A stretch of 64,000 bases of DNA from NCBI GenBank assembly GCA_934500835.1, contig CAKSTR010000012.1, positions 1-64,000 of the forward strand. The letters run 5' to 3'. The stretch comes from an uncultured Paracoccaceae bacterium (lineage in GTDB: Bacteria > Pseudomonadota > Alphaproteobacteria > Rhodobacterales > Rhodobacteraceae). Below, in pieces: positions 40,470-47,475 of this stretch (positions are counted from its first letter, which is position 1; each line of letters begins with the position of its first letter). Position numbers and translations under genes: made by a program. The notes under the pieces are model-generated. The model ran no database searches and was not told the DNA's origin. It worked only from the letters and a program-made list of their open reading frames with translations.

Positions 40470-42164
40470 GTGACCTTGCCGCCCAAGTCGCGGTTTCCGT
40501 CAAGCAGTCTTGGATTCCGCCTGGGGTCCACGCTGGTGCTTGCGCTGATGCCGCTGGGAATCCTGTCTGTGGTGCAGACCTGGGTGTCGCTGGATCAGAT
40601 CGAGCAGATCACGCTGGACGGGATCGGCGGGGCCTCGCTTGAGGCGGTGCGCCCGCAGCTGGACCTGATCCAGGATGCCCAGGCAACGGCGCGTGTGATG
40701 GCGGCGGGGCGTGCGGCCGGGGGCGTCGTGACCCCGGGCTGCAGCGAGCGTCTGCGTGCCATTTCGGAGTCGCTCTCCGCCCGGGCCTTCATCGCCTATC
40801 TGCCGGTCGAGGGGCCGATCCTTTGCGCCTCGCATGACACCGGCGACATCATGAACCGCGATCCCAAGATGGCCGAGCTTGCCACCCGGACCGTGCCGTC
40901 GCTGTCCTACAGCGCCCGCGACCCGGTTTCCGGCCTGCCGGTGATCATCGTCGCCGCGCCGATCCGGAAGGAAGACGGCAAGGGCGGCGCGGTGGTGATC
41001 GTGTTGCCGCATCAGGCGGTGACGCCCAATCCCTATCAAAGTGACTACGGCCTGTGGCAACCCGCGCTGATGGCGACACTGACGGGGGGCGGAGAGTTGC
41101 TGGCCACCGACCGGGACGCCGGTGCGCTGGCGCGGCTGGTGCCAGAGGGGCTGGATGCCGAACGGATACGCAAGATGTCGGGCGCGCCGACGCTGCAGAT
41201 CGGCGAGGACGGCAAGCCGCAGATCCTCTCTGTCACGCGGGTGGCAGACGATCTTTATCTTCTGGCCGTCTGGCGAGAGGATCCGGCCATGGGCTGGCGC
41301 GCCGCTGCCTTCGCGCCCTTCCTTCTGCCGGTGCTGACCTGGGCCGCTGCCCTTCTGGCGGCCTCGGTCGCGTCGCAGCGGCTGGTCGTGCGCCATGTCC
41401 GGGCGCTGAGACGGTCGATGTCCGCCTATATGGCCAGCCGCAAGCGGGCGCCCGTTCCCGGCATCTCCGACGCGCCCGACGAGATCCAGAGCCTGCACGG
41501 CGTCTATGAAGAGATGATTTCCGCCATCGAACAGGACGAGGCCGAGCTTGAGAACCTGTTGGTCGACAAGGACCGGCTTCTGCGCGAGGTGCATCACCGC
41601 AGCGGCAACAGCCTGCAGATCATCGCCTCGGTCATGCGGATGTATCGGCGCGAAAGCGACAATCCGGCCCTGCGCGGGGTGCTGGACGGGCTGATCAACC
41701 GCGTGATCGCGCTGTCCTCGACCCATACCAGCCTTTACGGTCTGGACGGGCGCAAGGATGTGCCGATGGATCAGGTCCTGAACGCGGTGATCCGGCGGCT
41801 GAAAGAGATCCATGGCATCGCGCTTGGCAGCGCGCGCAAGAATTTCCAGCCGATCCCGCTGCCGGCCCAGACCGCGATTCCGCTGGCGCTGGCGCTGGCC
41901 GAGACGGTCAGCTGCCACTTTGCCTGCTCGCGGGGGATGGAGCGGGGAATCGACGTGGCGCTGGAAGAGATCGGACCGCACATAAGGCTGAGGGTCGAAG
42001 GCCCCGACGTGCCCGAGTTCCGCCCCGAGACGACGCACGGGCTGGCCTCGCTGCCCCGGCGGATGCTGGTGCAGTTTGCCGGCCAATTGGGCGGGCAGGT
42101 GATCGCGCGGGTCGAGGGCGGCCGGTCGATCATCGAGCTGGACTTTCCGCGCGAACCGGCCTGA
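40470..42164 (+). CDS. HisKA_2-type membrane sensor histidine kinase with eroded ATPase domain
   Basis: 564 aa, GTG start one base after the ecfG stop. TM1 (LVLALMPLGILSVVQTW, about 23-39), a periplasmic sensor region of about 240 residues, TM2 (FAPFLLPVLTWAAALLAASV), a HAMP-like linker, then the HisKA_2 dimerisation helix with the phosphoacceptor in LLREVHHRSGNSLQIIASVM (His-375/376). The expected C-terminal ATP-binding region is degenerate: the N box NELVTNA reads AETVSCH and no DxGxG is seen, though a late GGQVIARVEGGRSIIELDFP end is kept. As the ecfG-linked kinase it is the likely PhyR input or a phosphatase/pseudokinase version. Confidence 0.85.
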   Translation: MTLPPKSRFPSSSLGFRLGSTLVLALMPLGILSVVQTWVSLDQIEQITLDGIGGASLEAVRPQLDLIQDAQATARVMAAGRAAGGVVTPGCSERLRAISESLSARAFIAYLPVEGPILCASHDTGDIMNRDPKMAELATRTVPSLSYSARDPVSGLPVIIVAAPIRKEDGKGGAVVIVLPHQAVTPNPYQSDYGLWQPALMATLTGGGELLATDRDAGALARLVPEGLDAERIRKMSGAPTLQIGEDGKPQILSVTRVADDLYLLAVWREDPAMGWRAAAFAPFLLPVLTWAAALLAASVASQRLVVRHVRALRRSMSAYMASRKRAPVPGISDAPDEIQSLHGVYEEMISAIEQDEAELENLLVDKDRLLREVHHRSGNSLQIIASVMRMYRRESDNPALRGVLDGLINRVIALSSTHTSLYGLDGRKDVPMDQVLNAVIRRLKEIHGIALGSARKNFQPIPLPAQTAIPLALALAETVSCHFACSRGMERGIDVALEEIGPHIRLRVEGPDVPEFRPETTHGLASLPRRMLVQFAGQLGGQVIARVEGGRSIIELDFPREPA

Positions 42165-42197
42165 CCCTTCGGGGGCCGCGAAATCGGCAGGCCCTGC

Positions 42198-42222
42198 GGA
42201 ACCTGACACCGGCAACCGCGTT
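42198..42222 (+). promoter_or_regulatory. EcfG-type promoter for DUF1328 gene
   Basis: Plus strand: GGAAC (42198-42202), 16-nt spacer, CGTT (42219-42222), 60 bp before the start codon at 42282. Confidence 0.8.
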
Positions 42223-42281
42223 GTCTTTGCATAAAGAAAACGGGCGCTTCACCGTGCCGCCCTTCGTGAAAGGAACCTTAC

Positions 42282-42446
42282 ATGCTTGGTTGGGCCGTCA
42301 CCTTCCTGATCATCGCCATCATCGCCGGCGTCCTTGGCTTTGGCGGTATCGCGGGCACTTCGGCAGGGATCGCGCAGATCCTGTTCTTCGTCTTCCTGGT
42401 GCTGTTCGTGCTGTCGCTGATTGGTCGCGTCCTGCGGCGCGGCTGA
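42282..42446 (+). CDS. DUF1328 (YtjA-like) small membrane protein
   Basis: 54 aa. Begins [20 protein letters not shown] and continues through a second TM helix ([20 protein letters not shown]) to GRVLRRG. DUF1328 proteins are tiny two-helix inner-membrane proteins, commonly under general stress control in alphaproteobacteria. AAAGGA ribosome binding site upstream, its own EcfG-type promoter and a strong terminator behind. Confidence 0.92.
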   Translation: MLGWAVTFLIIAIIAGVLGFGGIAGTSAGIAQILFFVFLVLFVLSLIGRVLRRG

Positions 42447-42481
42447 TCCGGCCGCCTGCGGCCGTTGCGGCAAAGACATCG

Positions 42482-42514
42482 AAAGGCCGTGCCCCCGGGG
42501 GTGCGGCCTTTTTT
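42482..42514 (+). terminator. Rho-independent terminator of DUF1328 gene
   Basis: AAAGGCCGTGCCCCC / GGGGGTGCGGCC stem followed by six T residues. Confidence 0.88.
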
Positions 42515-42603
42515 GCATGGCGCGGGCAGCAAGGCGTCAGAAGGAAGGCCCGGATCAACCGACCCGGGCCTTTGGGGGTGTCGCGCCGATGGATGCGCGC
42601 GTC

Positions 42604-43089
42604 CTAGCCGGCGACCCCTGCGGCTGAAGTGACCTCCAGCCCGACCGAGATGCCATGACGCCGCAATCCGGGGGCAAGGCGGCCCAGAAATTCCTGCAAC
42701 GACGCGACGGCGGGGCCGTCCTCCAGCGTAACGCTTACCTGCGACCGGCCGGGCCGGCGCAGAGCGGGCAACAGGCTGAGGATGGCGCACATCACGGAAA
42801 ACGTGCTTTCGGCGCGGCAGCCGTCGGCGGCCAGAATGAGATGGTCCAGCCCGCCCTTGGCGTCGATCTCCTGATGCAGCCGGCCAAGCGAGGCGCTCTG
42901 GCGGAAATCCGTCCAGATCATCTCGGCGCCCGGCAGCGCGAGTTCGGCCAGTGTCATGTCGACGATCCCGTTGCCGGCAACGATGATCGTCGCGCCGGTG
43001 GAGTCGATCCGTGAAGGTGACAGCCGCGGCAGGGCGGCGGCATTGATCAGGATGACGGGATTGCGGGTCTGTGCGGTGCGATCAGGCAT
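42604..43089 (-). CDS. Hypothetical protein, degenerate SDR-like, candidate stress gene
   Basis: 161 aa. The layout (PVILINAAALPRLSPSRIDS, then GATIIVAGNGIVDMTLAELA and GGLDHLILAADG) recalls a Rossmann/short-chain-dehydrogenase fold but has neither a clear TGxxxGxG motif nor YxxxK. ATG at 43089 follows GGGAG. Preceded on the minus strand by an exact EcfG-type promoter, placing it in the local stress regulon. Function unknown. Confidence 0.7.
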   Translation of the reverse strand: MPDRTAQTRNPVILINAAALPRLSPSRIDSTGATIIVAGNGIVDMTLAELALPGAEMIWTDFRQSASLGRLHQEIDAKGGLDHLILAADGCRAESTFSVMCAILSLLPALRRPGRSQVSVTLEDGPAVASLQEFLGRLAPGLRRHGISVGLEVTSAAGVAG

Positions 43090-43139
43090 GGTTTTCTCCC
43101 ATGGTTGTCCTTCGTCTGCAGGCGCGGGCCTTGCAGGGA

Positions 43140-43164
43140 AACGCATGGGCCGGGCGAAGGTTCC
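43140..43164 (-). promoter_or_regulatory. EcfG-type promoter for 42604 gene
   Basis: Minus strand: GGAAC (43160-43164), 16-nt spacer, CGTT (43140-43143), 51 bp before the ATG at 43089. Confidence 0.8.
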
Positions 43165-43192
43165 CGACCTGCCAGCCAGTGCGGGCCATGGG

Positions 43193-44263
43193 TCAGACCT
43201 CGACGCTGACCTTGCCGATCGGGTTGGAGCAGCAGGCAAGGATCCAGCCCTCGGCGATGTCATCCTCGCTGATGCCGCCGTTGTGGACCATATGGACCTG
43301 CCCTTCGGTCTTTCTCACCTTGCAGGTGCCGCAAAGCCCGAAAGTGCAGCCCGAGGGAATGTTGAGGCCCGAGCGTTTTGCCACTGCCAGGACGGTATCG
43401 GTCTCGGCGCAATCGGCGGTGATCCCCGAGGCGGTGAAGCTGATTGCGGCGGCAGCCCTGTCATCGGGGACCGTATCGGCCAGCGCCGGCGCCTCGGCCT
43501 CGGTCTTGACCGGCGCGCCGAAGCTTTCCTGATGGTAGCGCCCCATGTCGAAGCCAAGCGCGTTCAGCATGTCGCGCACGCCCTGCATGAAGGGGTCCGG
43601 CCCGCAGCAGAACACCTCGCGCTCCAGATAGTCGGGCGCCATCAGCCCCAGCATGATCTGGTTCAGCCGTCCCTGATAGCCATGCCAGGTGCGGAACGGG
43701 TCCGGCTCCTCGACCGTGAAGCGCAGCTTCAGACCGGGCACGCGATTGGCGAATTGCTCCAGCCTTTCGCGGAAGATGATCTGGGAGGGGCGGCGCGCGG
43801 CGTGGACGAAGGTGATGTCCGGCATCTGCCCCGAATCCCAGGCCCAGGTCGTCATCGACATCATCGGCGTGATGCCGGACCCGGCCGAGATCATCAGGTA
43901 TTTCCCCGCCGGATGACGGTGCGAGGAAAAGATCCCCGATGGCCCGAAGGCCCGGACCTGCATCCCCGGTTTCAGATGCTCCAGCATCCAGCGCGTGCCG
44001 ACGCTGCCCGTTTGCGCCTTGACCGTGACCGAGATCGACAAGGGGCGCGAGGGGCTGGAACTGATGGTATAGGTGCGCTGCACATTGCCGCCCGGAACCG
44101 GCAGGTCCAGCGTGACGAACTGGCCCGGCTGGTAGTCGAACCACGCGCCCGAAGGCGCGCGGAAGGTGAAGCTGGCGGTGTCGTCATTCTCGGGCACCAC
44201 CATGGCGCATTCCAGCATCTCGCTGTCGGCCCAGGGTTTCGCGGTCCAGTTCATCTGGGCCAT
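43193..44263 (-). CDS. gbcB: Ferredoxin reductase component of Rieske monooxygenase (GbcB-like)
   Basis: 356 aa. N-terminal FAD domain with RTYTISSSPS (FAD-binding), NAD domain with MISAGSGITPMMSM and FCCGPDPFMQ, and a C-terminal plant-type 2Fe-2S domain with CTFGLCGTCKV and a late Cys pair (ILACCSNP). This FNR-plus-ferredoxin order is that of GbcB, which feeds electrons to glycine betaine monooxygenase. Follows gbcA with a 6-bp gap on the minus strand; transcribed behind the cobalamin riboswitch. A reductase of stachydrine or carnitine demethylases is the alternative. Confidence 0.82.
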   Translation of the reverse strand: MAQMNWTAKPWADSEMLECAMVVPENDDTASFTFRAPSGAWFDYQPGQFVTLDLPVPGGNVQRTYTISSSPSRPLSISVTVKAQTGSVGTRWMLEHLKPGMQVRAFGPSGIFSSHRHPAGKYLMISAGSGITPMMSMTTWAWDSGQMPDITFVHAARRPSQIIFRERLEQFANRVPGLKLRFTVEEPDPFRTWHGYQGRLNQIMLGLMAPDYLEREVFCCGPDPFMQGVRDMLNALGFDMGRYHQESFGAPVKTEAEAPALADTVPDDRAAAAISFTASGITADCAETDTVLAVAKRSGLNIPSGCTFGLCGTCKVRKTEGQVHMVHNGGISEDDIAEGWILACCSNPIGKVSVEV

Positions 44264-44269
44264 GCGCCG

Positions 44270-45502
44270 TCACTCCGCCGCCATGGCAGGGCGGGGCGCC
44301 AGACGCTGGCGCATCCGCCCCAGATACCAGTCGATGAACTGGATCACGCCGCTTTCCTGCACTTTGGAATAGGGGCCGGGCGTGAAGGCCGGCGACAGGA
44401 TGCCCTTCTGGTTTTCCTCAACCACCTGGCGGTCCTCGTCATTGGTGGCCAGCCAGACCTCGGTCAGCCGGGCCAGATCATAGTCGCGCCCCTCGACCGC
44501 GTCCTTGTGAACCAGCCATGTTGTCTGCACTTCCGTCTCGGTCGGGCTGATCGGCAGCATGCGGAAGTTCAGCACATGGTCCGACAGGAAATGGTTCCAG
44601 GTGTTCGGATAGTGGAAGAACAGAAGCGAGCCGGCATTGGCAAAGGGCATGCCGGGGATCAGGGGGGCGGCGGCTTTGCCGTCCATCGTATAGCTGACGG
44701 CGGCCCCGATGAAGGGGATGCGGACCAGCCGCCACTGCTCGTCATCCGAGATCAGGTATTTCGACGGCAGCCCGGCCTCTTCGCAACGCTGCACATGGGC
44801 GGCCCCGACCGGAGAGGACAGGCTGTCATCGCCGCCGACCAGATCGGGATCGTCATTGAAGGTGCGGCACAGCGAGGGGTGCGAGCCGGCGCAGTGATAG
44901 CACTCGCGGTTGTTCTCCATCACCAGCTTCCAGTTGCCGTTCTCGACGATGGTCGAGGTGTGGGCGACCTTCAGCTCCTGCAGGTTGTGCGGTGCGGCAT
45001 AGCGATCGGCGGCGGCCCTGACGGGCGCGAAATCGGGGGCGTCATCGGCAAGGCAGATGAAGACCATCCCGGCCGCCACGTCGCAATGCACCGGTTTCAG
45101 CCCATGTGCCGCGGGGTCGAACCCTTCCTGCATGGCGCGCGCGAAAAGAAGCCTGCCGTCCAGATCGAAGGTCCATTGGTGATAGGGACAGACCAGTTTG
45201 GCCGTGGTCCCTTCGGGCTTGGCGCAAAGCCGCTGGCCGCGGTGGCGGCAGACGTTGTGAAAGGCGCGGACGGTGCCGTCCTGGCCCTTCACCACGACGA
45301 CCGGATAGGCTCCGACCTGCAGCGTGGCATAGCTGCCGGCCTTGACCAGCCGGGCGGCCGAAGTGGCGAAAAGCCACTCGCGGTACCAGATCTGGTCCAG
45401 ATCGGCCCGGTAGACGCCGGGGTTGCAATAAAGGTCGCGGGTCAGGGCGTGCATCGGGCGCTGTGCCGCGATCTCGGCGGTGATGTCTGAAGGGGTCAGC
45501 AT
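44270..45502 (-). CDS. gbcA: Rieske non-heme iron oxygenase, glycine betaine monooxygenase-like (GbcA)
   Basis: 410 aa. Rieske centre: C85-R-H87 ... C105-P-Y-H108; catalytic Fe site: ENNRECYHCAGSHPSL with H203 and H208. Length and sequence style match GbcA, which oxidatively demethylates glycine betaine to dimethylglycine with release of formaldehyde; stachydrine demethylase (Stc2-like) is a close alternative. ATG at 45502; the long in-frame upstream extension is rejected because it runs through the riboswitch. First gene of the gbcAB pair, under a cobalamin riboswitch leader. Confidence 0.82.
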   Translation of the reverse strand: MLTPSDITAEIAAQRPMHALTRDLYCNPGVYRADLDQIWYREWLFATSAARLVKAGSYATLQVGAYPVVVVKGQDGTVRAFHNVCRHRGQRLCAKPEGTTAKLVCPYHQWTFDLDGRLLFARAMQEGFDPAAHGLKPVHCDVAAGMVFICLADDAPDFAPVRAAADRYAAPHNLQELKVAHTSTIVENGNWKLVMENNRECYHCAGSHPSLCRTFNDDPDLVGGDDSLSSPVGAAHVQRCEEAGLPSKYLISDDEQWRLVRIPFIGAAVSYTMDGKAAAPLIPGMPFANAGSLLFFHYPNTWNHFLSDHVLNFRMLPISPTETEVQTTWLVHKDAVEGRDYDLARLTEVWLATNDEDRQVVEENQKGILSPAFTPGPYSKVQESGVIQFIDWYLGRMRQRLAPRPAMAAE

Positions 45503-45628
45503 GGTGGCCTCGCTGGGCCCGGCATCCCCGCCGGGCGATTGCTGGTTGCAGCGAGGGGCAGGGGACATGCGAAAGTGCAGCGCGCGCGGCACCCGCACGC
45601 CCGTCTGCCCTCCGCAGATGACGTCGTC

Positions 45629-45805
45629 GTGCAAGGCTGGTTTCCGGGCTGAAGGAGCGGGCCTTGCGGCCCGGACGCAGCGCCTTCCCGGGGGCGATCC
45701 CCAGTGGCTGTTGCTGCGCCTCTCTCCCGTCACCGTTGCGGGGGCAGCGCCGGTCTTGCACCGGCTTCCCAATTCTCCGCTGTCGCCAGCGGCACCTTGC
45801 AGGAC
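45629..45805 (-). promoter_or_regulatory. Cobalamin riboswitch upstream of gbcAB
   Basis: Read on the minus strand, conserved cobalamin aptamer blocks appear in order: GGTGCC (near 45796), GGGAAGCCGGTGCAAGACCG (near 45770-45751), GCTGCCCCCGCAACGGTGA (near 45748-45730), CCACTGG (45707-45701), GGGAAGGCG (near 45690) and the B12-box variant AGCCCGGAAACCAGCC (45650-45635). The leader then contains TCTGC-GGAGG-GCAGA, a possible expression-platform hairpin, about 100-130 nt before the gbcA start. No other minus-strand gene lies between. Confidence 0.9.
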
Positions 45806-45896
45806 CCAGCATAAAGCGCGCCCTGGCGGCGCCTGTCCCGCAGGCGACGCTGGCATGACGCTTTCCGACAGGGCGCGATACCGGGCAGGGGTGGCG

Positions 45897-45917
45897 CGAT
45901 TTTTCGTCGAAAAATCG
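45897..45917. repeat. Perfect inverted repeat between cysteine hydrolase gene and gbcAB leader
   Basis: CGATTTTTCG and CGAAAAATCG separated by one T. It lies 15 bp after the cysteine hydrolase stop and about 95 bp upstream of the riboswitch on the minus strand. It could be an operator or a terminator without a G/C-rich stem; undecided. Confidence 0.55.
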
Positions 45918-45932
45918 TGTCCCGCCGGCGGG

Positions 45933-46607
45933 TCAGAGGGCTGCGTAATCCGCCGCCGCGCTGTCCCAGGTGAACTTGATCGGCACCGGCAGATCGGTGC
46001 GCCAGACCTGCGCGGCGGCGCCGGCAATCAACCCCTCGGCCCGGTCGGTGTCGGCCACCGCGCCGCCATAGAGCCGGTTGGCCATGTTCAGGACCGCGGT
46101 CTGATGCATGGCCGGACTGCCCGATCCGCAGGCGTCCTTGACCAAAAGGATACGGGTGCCGCGCTCCACCCCGTCCTTGACGGTTGCGGCCACGCAGGCC
46201 TCGGACCAGCAGCCGCCGATGATCAGCCAGTCCAGCCCCAGCCGGGCGATGGCGGCGGCAAGGGCGGGTGCGGTGAAGACGCTGGCATCGCCCTTGACGA
46301 TCACCTCCTCGCCGGGCAGCGGCGTGACTTCGGGCGAGATTTCGGCCCCTGGCGTCGCGGCGTCCGAGAAGGCCGAGCGGCCGTCCGCGCCGGTCGGGTG
46401 GAAGGGCCGGGTCGCTGCCTCGACCAGATAGACCGAGTGCAGGACCGGCATCCCCGCCGCCCGTGCCGCCGCCAGCAGCCGGGCACAGTTGGCGGTGACG
46501 TTGTCGTAGTCGGGCACCAGATAGCGGCAGTCGGTCCGGTGCTCTTGCTGCAGGTCGATCAGAAGCAGGCCGGCGCGGCGCGGCGGCAGGGTCAGGGTCT
46601 GGTGCAT
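45933..46607 (-). CDS. Cysteine hydrolase, isochorismatase family
   Basis: 224 aa. Catalytic triad of the family: Asp in GLLLIDLQQEH, Lys in EEVIVKGDASVF, Cys in GGCWSEACVAATVKDG. Members hydrolyse amides such as N-carbamoylsarcosine, ureidoacrylate, nicotinamide or biuret. ATG at 46607 lies 29 bp after the preceding hydrolase stop. Third gene of a minus-strand set with an enolase-superfamily enzyme and an alpha/beta hydrolase. Substrate unknown; N-carbamoylsarcosine is an appealing possibility beside gbcAB but unproven. Confidence 0.8.
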   Translation of the reverse strand: MHQTLTLPPRRAGLLLIDLQQEHRTDCRYLVPDYDNVTANCARLLAAARAAGMPVLHSVYLVEAATRPFHPTGADGRSAFSDAATPGAEISPEVTPLPGEEVIVKGDASVFTAPALAAAIARLGLDWLIIGGCWSEACVAATVKDGVERGTRILLVKDACGSGSPAMHQTAVLNMANRLYGGAVADTDRAEGLIAGAAAQVWRTDLPVPIKFTWDSAAADYAAL

Positions 46608-46635
46608 CTGTGGTCCGGGCTGGTCGTGGTCACGG

Positions 46636-47466
46636 TCATGGCGCGATCCCCAACGCCGCCCGCAAGGGCGCGGCGGCGGTCTCGTCGGGCAGGGCGGCAA
46701 GGAAGCTGTGCCCCAGACCTTCGGCCAGCACCAGCCTTGTGCCCGGCAGTCGCGCCAGCGCCTCGGCCTGGTTGCACACCGGGTCCAGCGTGGCGCCCAG
46801 AACGGTCAGCCGCCGCGGCAGCGCAAAGCCGCGGGTCAGCGGGTCGAAGGCCGGATTGCCGGGCGACAGCCCCTCCGGGTCCAGCCGGCGCTGATAGGAG
46901 GCCAGCGAGAGCGGGCCAAGCCCCGTCGTCTCGTCCAGCGTCGCAGGGGGCGGCGGCACCGGCAGGCCGCCGGGATAAAGAAGCACCGCCTCCTCGATCC
47001 GGGCTTGCTCCGTGGCGGTCAGCCCGGCATGGCCCCACAGCGCCACCAGCCCGCCCGCGCTGTCGCCCATCAGCCGCAGGCGCGGGTGGCGGGCCAGCTG
47101 GCGGCGGATCGCGGCGACGGCATCCTGCGCCTGTGCCGGCAGCGGGTGTTCGGGCGCCAGGCGGTAGCGGACCGAGATCACCGGCGCACGGGTCAGATGC
47201 GCGATCCACGCGGTGACAATCCGGTGCGTCTCGGGCGAGCCGACGACAAAGCCGCCGCCGTGGAAATAGACGGTCGGAATGCCGGTGGCATCCGCCGGGG
47301 TGAAAAGCAGCCCGCCCGGACACGGGCCATCGGCCGGCAAGGCGCTGATCGCCACATCGTCTGGCAACACGGGCGACACCACTTCGGGCTGGCTGGCGCG
47401 GATGCGCCGCAGCAGGGTCGGGTCGCCGTTGATCCAGTCCACCGCATCATCCATCGCATCGTCCAT
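46636..47466 (-). CDS. Alpha/beta hydrolase, HSL (family IV) type
   Basis: 276 aa. Oxyanion-hole motif YFHGGGFVVGSPETH, nucleophile elbow GDSAGG, catalytic Asp in GATLDPVCNQAE and His in GLGHSFL. Hormone-sensitive-lipase-type esterase or lactone hydrolase. Lies 9 bp after the enolase-superfamily gene, so co-expressed; may open a lactone or ester in that pathway. Confidence 0.85.
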   Translation of the reverse strand: MDDAMDDAVDWINGDPTLLRRIRASQPEVVSPVLPDDVAISALPADGPCPGGLLFTPADATGIPTVYFHGGGFVVGSPETHRIVTAWIAHLTRAPVISVRYRLAPEHPLPAQAQDAVAAIRRQLARHPRLRLMGDSAGGLVALWGHAGLTATEQARIEEAVLLYPGGLPVPPPPATLDETTGLGPLSLASYQRRLDPEGLSPGNPAFDPLTRGFALPRRLTVLGATLDPVCNQAEALARLPGTRLVLAEGLGHSFLAALPDETAAAPLRAALGIAP

Positions 47467-47475
47467 CGCGGGGGC

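Noticed and set aside
42956..45490. Plus-strand open frame of 844 codons
   Set aside because: Antisense shadow of gbcA and gbcB, both of which carry intact cofactor motifs; no ribosome binding site or recognisable protein.
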